NCBI GenBank assembly: GCA_902806565.1 | Contig: CADCXA010000010.1 | Span: forward strand, 615,392-679,391 | Direction of reading: 5' to 3' | Length of the DNA: 64,000 nucleotides | Source of the DNA: Hypoxylon rubiginosum | Lineage: Eukaryota > Ascomycota > Sordariomycetes > Xylariales > Hypoxylaceae | Shown here: one piece after another, positions 1-12,382 of the stretch | Layout of the letters: the number at the start of each line of letters is the position of its first letter | Position numbering within the stretch: the stretch's first letter is position 1 | Made by a program: the position numbers and the translations under genes | The notes under the pieces: model-generated | What the model was told of the DNA's origin: nothing | Seen by the model: only the letters and a program-made list of their open reading frames with translations | Database searches by the model: none

Positions 1-16
1 CTCCCCCAAAGAACCC

Positions 17-496
17 ATGCCCCTAGACGAGGCTCTCGCAAATGACAACATGAATAATACAGCAAAAGCACCCGAACTTGAGCTAGAGAACACAGAGTCC
101 GACGTTATTCTTGTGCATCGCGTGGACCAAAATGATCCCCATAGAGTTTTGCTTCTCGTCCACTGCTACGTAGATGAAGAAACAACCTGGGAGACAGAGG
201 AAGCGACACAGACGTACGCTGCAAAGGCCCTATATGCATATTGGGACGCCCTAGGTGGAAGGTCGACAGCATTATCCATCACGCCCGAGAAAGAGGTCCT
301 CCACGTCTTTAAAATCTTAGGCCACGAGAAAACGAAGGGAGCATTCAAGTTTGAGGTTCAGTGGGTTGGTTATCCAGCCACTCCTAATGAAACCACCATG
401 GAAGCTGAGTCCAGGCTGAAGAGGATTGCGCCCAAAATTTTGAGCATATACTGGGAGAGAGTTGGTGGTCGCAACAAGAGACAAATGACTGAGTAA
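17..496 (+). CDS. Double chromo-like domain protein
   Basis: An uninterrupted 159-residue ORF with an ATG at the left edge, so a longer upstream exon cannot be excluded. Two internal segments are alike. The second (about residues 92-152) reads as a chromodomain: hydrophobic strand, KFEVQWVGY core, then a helix ending in YWERVGGR. The first (about residues 28-81) keeps the outline and ends in YWDALGGR, but has lost the aromatic WxGY-type strand. This suggests a chromodomain plus a chromoshadow-like copy. Chromodomains bind methylated histone tails or tether integrases to chromatin; which applies here is unknown. No integrase or other transposon domain is visible beside it. It could be a domesticated or truncated transposon tail. 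Confidence 0.55.
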   Translation: MPLDEALANDNMNNTAKAPELELENTESDVILVHRVDQNDPHRVLLLVHCYVDEETTWETEEATQTYAAKALYAYWDALGGRSTALSITPEKEVLHVFKILGHEKTKGAFKFEVQWVGYPATPNETTMEAESRLKRIAPKILSIYWERVGGRNKRQMTE

Positions 497-1442
497 CAGA
501 ACCTCTACTATTAACACACGCACCTTGCGTATGTGGTCCATGTACAGCACTTTGTCGAAGAATTAGCAAGGCACTAGATGTGATAGGAATAAACTTATTA
601 CGCATTCTTAAAAACCGCCACCTAATATAGGTGCCTACCTAGCCCAAGGTAGTAGGTGGCTAATGCAAATTGAAAAGTGATCCTCCTTACTACTATTCCG
701 GTAAAACTGGTCTGTCATCCCCTTCAGTACCTTCTCCTTAACTTGTGACAACTTATGGCCTTGATCACCTCCACAATAAGAATTGGAGAGCCGGCCAGCA
801 ACTCCCTAGTAACGTTGTCGTCGCCATGCTCTAAAAAACGAGTGATGAAAAGATCACCTGGAACATGCGAGCCAGCTGCGCAATGCATTATACTGAGAGG
901 CTGCGTCCGTCGGGACTACAGCACAATCTACAGCTGGCCAGCAGCTGGCAGTATGCCCTAATGTCTCAGGCTGCTCGCCCGCGCAGCGCCCACAGCGCCC
1001 GCCGGCGAGCGAACAGCTTGGTATCCTACAAGCTACCAGCTACCTAGGTACCTAGCTGTGAGCTGTTAAAACTTGTCGCAAAAGCGACGCCGCTACTATA
1101 TCAAGTGCAGAAGCGCCTTATGTACGACAAAACTCATGCTGTCAGGGATCCCCAGGCCTGCACAATAACCCTTCTAAAAGCCGGGTGTAAAACAAACGTT
1201 TGCTACCTGAAAGTTCTCTGAAGCTGAGGCAACACGTTGTAGCTCACCTTCAAAGTAACAGAATTCTTGGATTACCTATCTCACGCATCTGCCTTTGGAC
1301 TTGGAAATCTCGTGTTTTTTTTCTTTCTTTTCGAAATGTGATCAAAAACGTGGCCCCGGATCCTCTCGATATTGAATTCTCACCTGATATAACGAGCTCT
1401 ACGCAAATTATTTTCTATGAGTCTCGTTTACTCGGCGCCAGC
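497..1442. other. Intergenic, no gene seen
   Basis: No supported coding sequence. An imperfect hairpin lies at 617-660, with GCCACCTA at one side and TAGGTGGC at the other, just past the chromo-like ORF. A TACCTAGGTACCTAG palindrome lies near 1041-1055. The final 200 bases are presumably the promoter and 5' leader of the DUF4470 gene, with pyrimidine-rich stretches near 1312-1332. Confidence 0.5.
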
Positions 1443-4400
1443 ATGTTTACACCGACCATCATCCCATATCCATCCTATTTCTATCCTCTCAGCAACACTC
1501 CTCCCATCAGCCTCACTAGAGGGCTACCTCAAGGTCTAGCTGCCGACATTCTTCTCCTTGGATGTGGGGATGTCCGCAATGTTCTATTCACTGCCTACTC
1601 TGAACGCGGGTTCCGTATGTATCTTTACGCCCAGATACCCCTATTCATAACACGTCCACCCAAGATGTTACCGGCCATTTTATGCATAGAGTTGCCTCCA
1701 AATCAATTTATCTACATTACATCCTGCTAATACTTGAAATAGCAGCTAGAAAACTTGACATCACGTGTTGTGACATCGAACCCGCGGTAATAGGTGAGTA
1801 CAAACGTACGGTTATATATACCCCTACTGAAACAGCTAGCTCGCAACGTTCTCCTCTTCACCCTCCTCGTCGATAACATCAGCGCCGACATCGCATGGAA
1901 GATCTATTTCGACTGCCGTATCAATGAGGATATAATTCAGCATATCAAGCATCAAGCACAGAAGTTAGTAGTCTTGTCGGAGAACATCAGCCAGTGGAGT
2001 GTGGGATGTTATGGGTCCCTGTTTAGATTCTGTGACGCAAGCTCCCTACAGCAAGCAAGACAGATATGGGAGAAATATGCCCGCCCTATTTCCGACCGCG
2101 TGGCTGGGATTGAAGAAGATCTAGCACCTACTACGAGTCTTCGGAAGGGTGAACCCAGGGACCAGGAGCCGCTCATACTAACTGCCCTTAGGTCGGCCGC
2201 CCCATTGGCGATACTGGCAGCATCAAAGGAAGAGACTACACAGGTGTTTGAATATTATTGGAAGCATGGCCACTTCTCTAAGCAGTCAGAAACAATTCCC
2301 AATCCACTCTTTACCGACACGCTTTCTGAGCACGCCGCCCTCTATCATGGCACCAATCCTATCTTGGGATTTCATCTTGCAACTGCTTTTGCGAAACTCG
2401 AACAGACGTCTCCTCTTCGTCATAATCATGATGATTGCGATATCTTCAATATCGTTGGAGCCGTGAAGAGTCAGTTTCGTGAATGGGTAGCGGCATTTCA
2501 GGGAATCCCGGAAAGTCATATCACTCTGAGGTTCACCATGTCCGATGCTCTATCATTTAGCCACGCCTTGCAGATTGCTTCAACCTCGGGCAGCAGATCA
2601 CCGAACCTATTCCGCCGACAGCTTGATACCACTCCATTCGAGTTTGATCCTACAGATTACGGCATGAACAGCTCCGCGCCCACCAGATTTGACGCAATTG
2701 ATACTTCGAATCTGGCAGATCATATTGGCACAATGAATCTACTCGTGGCGACTGCATCCTTATTGAAAACCTCAACATGCTCTACCCTGTGGACGGAGAC
2801 GTTATTGAAAAGGGGAAAGACGCACAAAGAACTGTTCGACACGTTCCTCTGTGGGCATACGCCAACGGTATCCTTTTTCATTGGTCTAAATCCAGTAGAG
2901 TATTGGACTAATACAACATCTGTATCATGCGTGGATGAGGCTGCAATCGGTTCTATGGTATCGTCCAGGCAGTTGCATTCACGGTTAGCCTGGAAACTGA
3001 ATTCGTCCTTACAGCAACGGAACGATTCTGTCCGCCTCTACGTTGAACCACGTGGATTAGCTAAAGTCATATTCCAAGTCTTTACCCAAATGTTCGAGGA
3101 CGAGAGCCCAGAGGCCCTGATAAATCTCAGAGCACTCGAACAACGCGAATCGAAGCAGGTGTATCAAAACCCTGTGTGCTCGTTCTTTCACGGAGGCAGT
3201 TTTGCAGCGCTGATAAGGCAAATTCAAGCAAACATCTCTACCGATTGGCCGTCTTTCTGGGACCAGTTATTGGATATGATAGACGGTGGTCCTGGATCAG
3301 AGTCAATGTTGCGAATTCTGCATCGTCAGGAACTTAGTGTTCAGCTACACCTCCAGGGGCTACATACCGATAATTGGCTAAAGGACCGCACTCGCTCGAA
3401 TTCTAGCCCAGGTGGTGTTTTCGCTTGGCAGAACATACCTGAAGTGGTATGCCTCACAGTATTGGTACCAAGGGACCAGTTCAACAAGATATACAACACT
3501 TACAGTAGTAAGACCAATGCGCCAACAATCAAGGGTCTCCTAGACACAGGGAACCCTATCAGTCGGCATCGTTTTGCCGATGTGCACGTCGCATTTGGAC
3601 ATATCGAAAAGTCGGGGGAACAAGAGAGCGAAGGATTTTCAGTGACCGTCCATCAGGATCCCTTTGGCTGGCGAGGTAAATCCCCAATAGTAGCTTCTTA
3701 CTATGTCCTATCAAGCGCGCTCCGAGTTGAGCCGAAGGATGTTCAGGTCGGACTCAGCGTCCAGAACACGTTCGGCGCTTTTGAACACCTTCTGCCCCAC
3801 ATGCATATTTTTACGACAGCATTAAGCGACTCTTCCAACGTCTTTGTGACCAAGTATGGGCCGGGAATGTCTAACTATCCTCTCGTAAGAGGAGAAGCCA
3901 GAGCCTTCGATACTCGTGATAATGACAAGCCTTTCACAACACGGATTACGGCAAACTTGAAGAGTAATAAGCTTACATCCCTATGTGCTCATGTGGATTT
4001 CTCGCTGTCACAGCGAGGACAGGCACTGTTAGCGGAGAGAGCAACAGTGGTGTTACGGCAACCCTCACCGTTCTTGATCAACGCCGTGTTAAAAATTCCA
4101 AATGGTCATCTAATTCATCCCATCTCGTTCCCAGTTCCAGTGCTTAAAAATGCCGCCAAGACACGCATAGCACGCACATCGGGCTACATTGAAGTGATCT
4201 CACCGCTTGCAGATCCCCTAAGACCGGAATCTCCATCGACGTTCATGTATCCGATTGCACTCGGGAAGGAATCAATACCCATACCTCTGAACACCCACAA
4301 CACAAATCTAGACTTGCTACCAGTCCTCGACATAGACATGTCTCACGCAGAAACCAACAAGTGGATGAAAACGCTCTGCTGGCACCAGTTCTCCGTCCGC

Positions 4401-5009
4401 GAACGGGGACTCCGCGAATTGGATCAGCCCAACTCTCCACGTGTGAACTTCAAGGAGTCGGTGTTTGCCATGTTCATGTTCTCTGCCAGACTCCAAGGCA
4501 GACAGACAGGAGTCTTTACCCTACAGCACCCCAGTAATGGTAACCAAATGCTGATCTTCGTCCGCGCGATCCTGCTCAATAGCGCCGAAAATTGCATCGT
4601 GATGGACGCCGCACTGCTCCCTATAACTCGCCAGTTCATTGACGCTGGGAAACTGAAGCCGCTCGTCCAGTTCCTCCGCGAACTCGAAATCGTTGCTATC
4701 CGGGTCGATAACGAGGAGCTCGCACTCTGGACGCAGGTGCTCCCCACGTTCGCCGAGCGCTGTCGCACGTGGTCCCACACCCCCAATTGCGAGTATAAGA
4801 AGCCCGGAGCGACAATCCCACTGAGCACGATACACAGAGAACAGTTTCTATGCAGCTGCGGCTACGGCAAGCTGCCGGCCGGCTTTACGAAGCTGACGGA
4901 CTGGGACAGCGTTGTGGCTAGGTACGCAGTGCGTATCGCTATCAGCCCGACGTTTTCCGTGCCTTTTGTCGAGGATGTCGTCTACACCACCCCTGTTGAG
5001 GAAGCATAG
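1443..5009 (+). CDS. DUF4470 domain protein (three exons)
   Basis: Model: exons 1443-1614, 1746-1793 and 1840-5009, total 3390 bases, 1129 residues. Intron 1 has donor GTATGT and acceptor CAG; intron 2 (46 bp) has donor GTGAGT and acceptor TAG. The joins restore a continuous DUF4470 domain at about residues 10-120: LLLGCGDVRNVLFT, then RKLDITCCDIEPAVI, then ARNVLLFTLLVDN. ATG 1443 was chosen because the family typically starts a few residues before FYPLSNTP. The remaining 1000 residues have no domain I recognise, and end near residues 1055-1080 in a Cys-containing patch (CEYKK, FLCSCGYG) like the tail of fungal MYND/DUF4470 proteins. Molecular role unknown. No internal stop is seen, so it is probably functional. 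A second, MYND-bearing DUF4470 gene lies at 21.1-22.0 kb. Confidence 0.8.
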
Positions 5010-5798
5010 TGGGGGGAGAATTGTTGCAGTTGCAATACCATCGAGACTAAGACGCTTCATATTGCACGGCAGAAGGCCAGCCCAAGGATCATAAGAACAC
5101 TTTATGGGATCTAAGGCAAGTGATGTATCGCAGTGAGGCTTGTCATGCTATGCTGATCATGAAACAAGGATGCTCTCATGTGGGGTGATTGATGTGTATA
5201 CCGTACTTGCACTGGCTATCCATGTCGTGATAACCTCCGCGGGGGAGCTAGATACCTGAGACTCATGGGTGGTTTCTCTCAACCTTCGGTCCGTCTTGCA
5301 ATCTCCTTAGTTAGGAACTACATGTAGCTAGGATTAAGTAATTCCTGGTTAGCAGATAATGACTAAACGCTATCACATATCACACGGTTATATCCCTGGT
5401 TATCAAAGCAGTCATGCTTTTAAGTATGTGTACTTTATATGCACGGTGTTTGTAAATATATGCAAAAGCTTTATAAACTGTAGTGTCTTAGCTCAGCTGA
5501 AGTTAAATGAAGTACACTGTCTCCCTTTTTAGCCTGTACCAGCAATTGAAAATATCATAATACTTCCCTATTAATAAGAGACCAGGTAAGTATACCCACA
5601 CTATTGCTCCTAGAGATATAAGTATCTCTCTAACGTATAAAGACACAGCTAGGCCACTTTCTGGTCCTTCCCAGGCGAATTATAGCAGCATTGTCATAGC
5701 TTATATATAAAAGTCTAGTTCTAACTAGGACATACCTAAGAAAGTTCTATTAGTGTTAATAGCGTATATTACTCTCTAAGTATCCCCTAAACTTTAAC
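5010..5798. other. AT-rich intergenic region
   Basis: About 790 bases with no supported ORF or RNA gene. The first part is presumably the DUF4470 3' untranslated region and the last 200 bases the F-box promoter. No clear repeat structure was found. Confidence 0.5.
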
Positions 5799-6674
5799 AT
5801 GGCTTTTCAAGGCGAGCTGCAGCCGAAGCTAGCTCAAACCTCTTCCTTAACAGCGAATCTCAAGCCCAAGAACGAACAACTCTGCCAGCAAGAATGGCTT
5901 CAACTAATAACTAGCGAAGTTCACCAAGCTGTCGATTCGAGCAAAAACATATACTACGTGAAACAAGAGTTGCCGCCGCTGCCAAAATCGAATAATATCC
6001 GAAATACCAACCACGCAAGCCAGGTCCAGTGGTTCACGTGCCAATTATCCAAGAAAACCCTCCAACAATACCTCAACCACACCGTGGTGTCGCTCCCGCT
6101 GCCGACGGGCGGCGCCCGCCTCGAGATCCTGCCGCAGGACGTCCTCGACCGCATCTGCCGGCACGTCCCGTACGAGGACCTGCTGCGGCTGTACCAGCAG
6201 TCGCGGGCGCTGCACCGCCGGGTCGACCCGCACCTCGCCCCCTACCCGACGAAGCTGTCTCTCGTGCTGCGCGCCGAGCGCGACTTCAAGAAGCACTACG
6301 CGCGGGGGGCGGCGCCCCCGAACCTCGGCTGCTACATGTGCCACCGCGTGTTGCCGCCAAGCCTCTTCGCCATCCGGCAGGCGCGGCAGGCGCTGGTGGT
6401 GGTGCGGCCGCCCGCGGTCGCAACCGCGGGGCACCGCCACCAGATCGTCGTCAACTTGCGCCGGTTCTGTATCCCCTGCGGCGTCCGCGCGGGCTGCCAT
6501 GGATGTAGCGACACCCTTATTACGCATACAGGCCACCAGTACTGGCTCTGCCAATGCCTATACATCCACCCAGAGCAAGCCCCCAACTGCGGTCGCTGCG
6601 GGATATTCTGCCCCATCGTCGTGCGGCAGGCGGACAAGGCAGGGGCAGCAAGAGATGCCACGTATAGGATATAG
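5799..6674 (+). CDS. F-box protein with Cys-rich C-terminus
   Basis: Single-exon ORF of 291 residues with an ATG. An F-box-like segment at about residues 107-145 (LEILPQDVLDRICRHVPYED, then LLRLYQQSRALHRRV) would dock on Skp1 in an SCF ubiquitin ligase; that role is inferred from the family. Residues 177-275 are rich in Cys and His (CYMCHRVL, FCIPCGVRAGCHGC, CQCLYIHPE, NCGRCGIFC), a common arrangement in short fungal F-box proteins that may bind zinc. The middle (about 6080-6490) is very GC-rich while both ends and flanks are AT-rich, which fits mutation pressure around a conserved core. Intact as read. Confidence 0.72.
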   Translation: MAFQGELQPKLAQTSSLTANLKPKNEQLCQQEWLQLITSEVHQAVDSSKNIYYVKQELPPLPKSNNIRNTNHASQVQWFTCQLSKKTLQQYLNHTVVSLPLPTGGARLEILPQDVLDRICRHVPYEDLLRLYQQSRALHRRVDPHLAPYPTKLSLVLRAERDFKKHYARGAAPPNLGCYMCHRVLPPSLFAIRQARQALVVVRPPAVATAGHRHQIVVNLRRFCIPCGVRAGCHGCSDTLITHTGHQYWLCQCLYIHPEQAPNCGRCGIFCPIVVRQADKAGAARDATYRI

Positions 6675-7368
6675 GAGCTAATGAAGTAAAGGGGGGGGGG
6701 GGGGGGGACGATTGTGTTATGTTGCGCTCTTGGAATTATCCCTTTAAAAGCTGCACAATTGGACGGCGAGGCTTCCAAATCACCCCCTTCTCTATATCTT
6801 CTCCGACTTGGTATCCCTACTTATAGGGATAAAGAGTTAATCTCGAGCTAATATATATATAACTGAGCTAGATATAAATTCTAGGCTACTTTACCTGCAA
6901 CTTCACTATTTTCTACCACAGCTGGGCGTTTCTGGGTGGGGAATACGGCAAGGATGGACATCTGGTCAGCAATAAGGAGATGCTCATTGAATAGGTATCA
7001 GCGACAAGTGTGTACTTTAAAGAGACATAAAATAAAGGTTGATGGGCTATCTTATGGGAAATGCTGACGTTCTCAGTCTCATTGTCTCGTATGAATGTAT
7101 ACACGTTCCGTCTATTATAAATGGCGAACCGACAGCGGTAACTACTGATCTATTTGTTCCTTAAGTTATCTAGCTATTGTTTAAGGTGTTGGCATTACTA
7201 CTAGTTTTAAGTCCACTCGTTCTAACTCCATTTAATATTCAAGAGTTGAGAAAGGGGTCATCTTAATGGGGAACTTGATATGCAGTTTATCACATTTCAC
7301 AACTGTCGATTCAATCCGGATTTCGCCTAGGCCAATCGTCTCCAGGCCCAGTTCAATTTCTGGCTGTG
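6675..7368. other. Intergenic with G17 tract
   Basis: No gene supported. A run of 17 G lies at 6691-6707, directly after the F-box ORF. The rest is AT-rich. The 3' breakpoint of the Helitron relic falls near 7369, and no Rep or helicase domain continues into this stretch. Confidence 0.55.
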
Positions 7369-9961
7369 TCACTGCCTAGTCCACGGCCAGCCGAATTGAC
7401 AAAGTTTCGCTGCCTGTTGTCTCAGCATCTTTGCATACTTCCGGCACGTAGGTGTACACTTGTGGCGTTGTGAGGTTGTAGCAATGAATTGGGCCTCATC
7501 TTCCCATTCTTTTCCCATCTCATCTAACTGTGTACGTAACGAAATCGTTCCCGAGATACCCCCTGGTCGTAATCTTCTTAGAAATGCTCGTCGACCCAAC
7601 GTAAGAAGTCTTGAACTTCACACTCGTCTCCTTTTCCTACCATGTCAACAATCAAGGTTCTCGATGCCCATGTTTCCGTAGTACCAGAGGAATCCGTGCA
7701 GATGAAACGCCCCGCGCCCGTTAGTTTCGATAGCACCAAAGTGTCAATAAGTCCAAATGCACCGTTACTGCGATTTTTTTTAAGTAGTTGACGCATATTT
7801 CGATTACTCACGAGATTATTATGCCTCAACTCTTCGCTCGCGAGGTGAAGTTGATCCTCTGTCATAGATTCGCAAATTTCACGTATGGCCTGGAAAGAGG
7901 ACTTCTTTGACCGGACGCTACTGATCTTGGTGCTGTTATTCTTAATAACACGATCAAGCACTAGAAAAGAGAATACCGGGTGGGTTCCTGCCACTGCACC
8001 ATGCTATCGCAGCTTAATAGACGCCCATCTAGGTAGTATTAGCTGCATGTCAGCGGGGAAAGGGGGCATTATAGGGTAGCACCAAGGAGGGTTACATATG
8101 TTTCCATGCTAAGGTTAGTCTCCTTATATGCTTCTAACTTTTTTTGTCTGCTCACTATTCGTTGCAGTCGGACCACCCCACCCGTATGGCAGAATTTTTA
8201 TAAAAACAGATGCGAAGTAGTGAGGATCTCTTATGTCTAGAAACCGATGACCTAACGATACACGGACAAATGGCTAACCATCTACCGATTCTTCTATGAA
8301 GCTTGAATGGATTGCTGCACAAAGAGAGCCTTTTGCGCGCCGTCCGCTTGGTCGGTTAGAACCCAGACGACGTACTAAGGATATGCATCTCTAGCCGCTT
8401 TTTATTGTCCTCTGTTCCTTTGTGGGGGGGTGAGGTAAAATGTCCCGCCATCCGCCTCACCCTCCCTATCGTTCGTGACGATGGTCAGCCCTACGTCTCG
8501 GCGTGCGTGTGCCCAATCTTTTTTATTTACTCATTCCTGTGTCTCTCCGGGAAAAAACGGGTCACGTTCCACATTCGTGATTATATCCAGATCCATGGGT
8601 CCATCGTCAGCAATCTTGATTGGATCTCGGGAGCTAAAATCGTTCCCGATCCTGGTCTCCACGTTTGAGCCGCCATCGAACGTTGGAAGATGAGTATTCA
8701 TCTGGGGAACGTATCCAGATCGAGCCGCAGATTCTTTTGCAACGTCAGGCATATGAGTGACATTCTCGACGATTTCTGGTGGAAGGATCACCTTACCATC
8801 GCCCCACTGGTCCCAAAAAGTATGGTCAATTACAACGTCGAAATATAAATAGTTATTCTCGCAAAGCCATAGAAACGCTTCTTTCATCACCGACTTTCGC
8901 AAACCAAAAACGGGGAGAAGATCTTTCTTCACAGGTTTTTCAGGACTGCACCATATAACATGCATATCCCCGAGGACGTCTTCAATGCTACGAGGCAATC
9001 TTCGCTACGGAATATGTATCATTCGCGAATACGGTGACATGCCCTGTAATCTGACGGTAGGCTTGGCTGGTGGGATGGTCTGTCTCGGGGTCCAGGCTGA
9101 ATTTCGTGATGGTGCCAAATGCGCACCCTACCGCTAGGAACTTCTCTTCTAAGGGGCGTAGTTTCTCAATTACAGGGGGGGAAAGATGCACGCATAGGAC
9201 GCGAAGTATCGTTAAGCGACAGGCCCGAGGTATCTTCTCTTTCTTCAAGTCTGCGAAGCATTGATCACACATAGGTATAGACTTTGACTGGGGCGGGAAG
9301 CAGTCCGTACAATTGATTCGGCAGGCAGTTTGCGCGGGATTCGAAGAGAATGGGGCATGTAGACCTGCGGCCAGTCGAGGAGGGAAACTATCCCACGATA
9401 CAGTTGTTAACTTCGTGGCCGCACATTGTACTTGATAGAGACGACACCACTCCATAGGTGCACCGTCTAGATTGTGCGTAGCAGCCCAGAGATTGGAAAT
9501 ACAAGATGCCTTGTGCCGACTGCTAACAGGTTGCAGGAAGGCTCCGGCTAACGAAGCGTCCTTCTGGGTCTGAAAGGACCTATCTACAGACTCTAGAACA
9601 GTATTGACGACACCAACAGTTGCTGGACTGGATTCTACATGGTTTCCCTCCCGTTCGGTATCGCGATGCTGGTCCACCTCGTCATCAAATTGCAGGGGAA
9701 GAGCTCGTGAGCCAAAAACAACGTGTTATACCCGTCAGATGGAAGGGGCAGTGCAGCATCTTGCTCGGACTGCGGTGCGGGTGTGGCATCTCGATTGACA
9801 GCAGGCACATTACGACGTCGGGGAATGTTGGATGTAGACGAGGGCCTGGGGACGGTGCCCGCATTGCCGGGGGCCTGTCCAGATGCGTTGAAATTTGTCG
9901 AATTTAAGTTGACAAAGCTACCTTGCTTGCGACTTCTGGGAGAGGATCGAAGCTGCCCCAA
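7369..9961 (-). pseudogene. Decayed Helitron replicase, N-terminal half
   Basis: Reading leftward, overlapping frames carry the N-terminal part of a fungal Helitron protein. A polar leader (9961-9635) is followed by a DUF6570-like region (9677-8988; IPRACRLTILRV, PLEEKFLAVGCAFGTITKF, GHVTVFAN) and its continuation (8998-8531; VFGLRKSVMKEAFLWLCENN, YFDVVIDHTFW). A Helitron-like N segment lies at 7994-7578 (FSFLVLDRVIK, KKSSFQAIREI). The stretch with HKCTPTCRKY and LCQFGWPW at 7599-7369 normally precedes the HUH Rep motifs. Frame changes occur near 9660, 8990 and 7590, and 7995-8530 has no open frame. The Rep catalytic and helicase domains are absent, so this is a 3'-truncated, inactive copy. 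Family assignment is from remembered motif patterns. Confidence 0.72.
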
Positions 9962-10004
9962 GAGGTGGTGCTATGATGGGCGTGATGGTCTCGGTCGAAG
10001 CTGA

Positions 10005-10244
10005 TATGGGTGTCTAGTTAGGAGAATTCGTGTTACCTACAAGGAAAACGCTCATGGACTCGAAAGAGATTGTTCGTGAGAGAAGCAAAGGAAATTCTGA
10101 GAAGAGAAAAAGGGGGCCGCCTTAGGTATCCCATATCCAGTAAAAGGCAAATGTTACTGTAAAAGAATTAGGTAAATCACCCCGTGCCCCTTGATTTTCA
10201 CTTGTACTGTACGTTCACTATCAATCTAGAAATCTAGGGCCGCC

Positions 10245-10279
<35 letters not shown>

Positions 10280-12382
10280 CGCTCTAAACACGATACAAGC
10301 ATCCTTCCCCGGTATAGCCCGCTCCAGGTCCAGCCCCCCGTAAAAATATTTTTCACCAGCCGCACCCACCTGTTTATGACCTGTAATTTTTTTCCAACCC
10401 CAGCTAATCTTGGCAATGAATTTGTGGTTCCAACGATCTTTATCTCCGTCTTGGTAAAGGAGATGACCTAACCGCTCACCGGTTAACATGATGCCTGTTA
10501 TTGCCCCCCACGTTGTAAAAGGCTGTATAATATTTGTAGGTACCTAAAAATATCTAGACTTTTCCGAGGAGTTATATTATCCCTGCTAAAAAGCTATCTA
10601 AGAGGTAAGGAGCGAGTTTTAAGTACTAGGTTAGAATCAATAGTGAGCTACGAAGAGTTAAGGTGGTGGGTGGCCAACGATATCTATCAGCTCCCCTAAG
10701 ATTCTGGGACGTGGACACGGGTCTAGAAACATCTCCTTAGTACGGTCTACCTTTGACCTGGTTTTCGTTGAGCTAACCAATAGTCTTTGGGCTAAATATC
10801 CTAGGTACATACCTAAGAAATACTTTTTCCCGACAAGGGGGCGAAATGCAAAACAAGGTTGCGGGCGCCACCGTTCCACTAACCAAGTAGGTACCTCCGC
10901 TGCTGTTGGCCTTATGGCCCCCAATACAATACCCCCAATCAATCCATTGCTCTGGTTGAATTCATAGAACAGGAAGAAAGATCGCGACGATCTCCCTACC
11001 CCTATTTTTTCTAACATCAATTCTTTGATCTTTCCTGAACATGTCCTAAATAGCGCAGTTTTGCAATGAAATTACTCCTCCTAATTTCTTACAATACGCA
11101 CCGACCCACTCATGACGTGGGATTTTTGCCCTGGCCGGTCTCGTTTACGATCCTGGTAAGCAGTCCACGGTGTGATCGGCACCATATCGAGTTTACCTAG
11201 ATATGATAGATCAGATACTCCCGGGGAAGGAGACCCAGTGTTCATAGGCTTTTGGAAATCTAGACTTCTTTGAAGTCATTCCGTTTCTATTGCAGAGCGA
11301 ATCTTACGAGAAGATGTTCTCATTGGATCGGACCCCCACGATATCTCTGGGATCGAAAGAGGTGCTTTCAACGAAGAAAGGAGCGGTAAAGGAAGTCAGA
11401 TGATGATCAACAGTTGCCCCTATACTAGCCCTTGCTATCTTAACATTTTTTTTTACATCTTCTGTATTCCTCACGAGAAGCTAGCAGATCAGCGTCAAAG
11501 GAAACAACTCAGCTGCACTAACAACATTGGGAAACACTTTAATTCTCAATATTTATTTTACAGCCATATCTTGAGAAAAGTTCAGTACACTAGTTTCAAG
11601 CCTGCGCTTTTGGTTGATATATTTCATTCGAAATCCGGGCTCGGATAAATTGAATTATCATAATCTAAAGTTACTGAGCTGTTAGTAGGTGAGTCGTTTT
11701 CTCTGACGCCGACCTGCGTGTACAGCGACGATGCTAGATCAGGGGGAGGGGGGTGGTTAGGTTCGTAGAGCGGGAAGGGGCTCAGGAAGACTCACTCGAC
11801 TTCCACCGGCCCCTCAGCAGCATCGGTGGGTCCATGGTAGAGAATCTCGAGAGGCGGTCTGTTGGCCGATGTCTGTTATTCATTTAGTAAGGTATGGGGA
11901 TAAGTCATTGAATTCTGGCTAACGTGACGCGGGGACGGCTCGGAAGCAGCAGCTTCCCATGGTACATTGTGTACAGTCCCGGCTGGTACACTGCGTATAT
12001 GCTTATATCGAAGCCATAGATAGGAGATAATTACAGCGCAAGCCAAGATAAAAAGCTGGCCGGCTGGTTTAAGATCTATCATTATGGGCACTACTCATAA
12101 AACAAATTAAACGAGGCAGTCAAACGCTCATCGTGCGAATTAGCCCAGGCTGGATAGACGAACAAAACAAGGCTGGGAGGTTGGAAGGTTGGCGAAAGAC
12201 CAGCGGGTGCCATTGATCATCTTGGCGTTCCTGCAGGTCTTTATCGATTCTTCGCTATTGGTCTAGCCACGATAAGCCATCAATTCATGGAATCCGGGTA
12301 CAGACGCGTCGCCAACGATGGAAAAACAACACAACGAGTTGTTTCTGCTTTTCGTGGTCTCGTATCGATAGAGAAACGTAGA
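10005..12382. other. Intergenic, T33 tract and weak ORFs
   Basis: No gene can be supported over 2.4 kb. A T33 homopolymer lies at 10247-10279. A minus ORF at 11876-12082 starts MIDLKPAGQLF and has one hydrophobic helix followed by RYKHIRSVPAG, resembling a P450-type signal anchor, but no P450 body follows. A minus ORF at 10658-11020 has no recognisable features. The last 200 bases lie upstream of the DUF6601 gene. Confidence 0.45.

Noticed and set aside
6029..6554. GC-rich ORFs in other frames of the F-box gene
   Set aside because: Shadows caused by the high GC content of the F-box exon.
10226..10489. Lys-rich minus ORF
   Set aside because: The Lys run is the T33 tract read on the minus strand.
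11876..12082. Independent P450 gene N-terminus
   Set aside because: Only a hydrophobic anchor and a short polar stretch are present; no P450 motifs follow, and the P450 relic at 31-32 kb is too far away.
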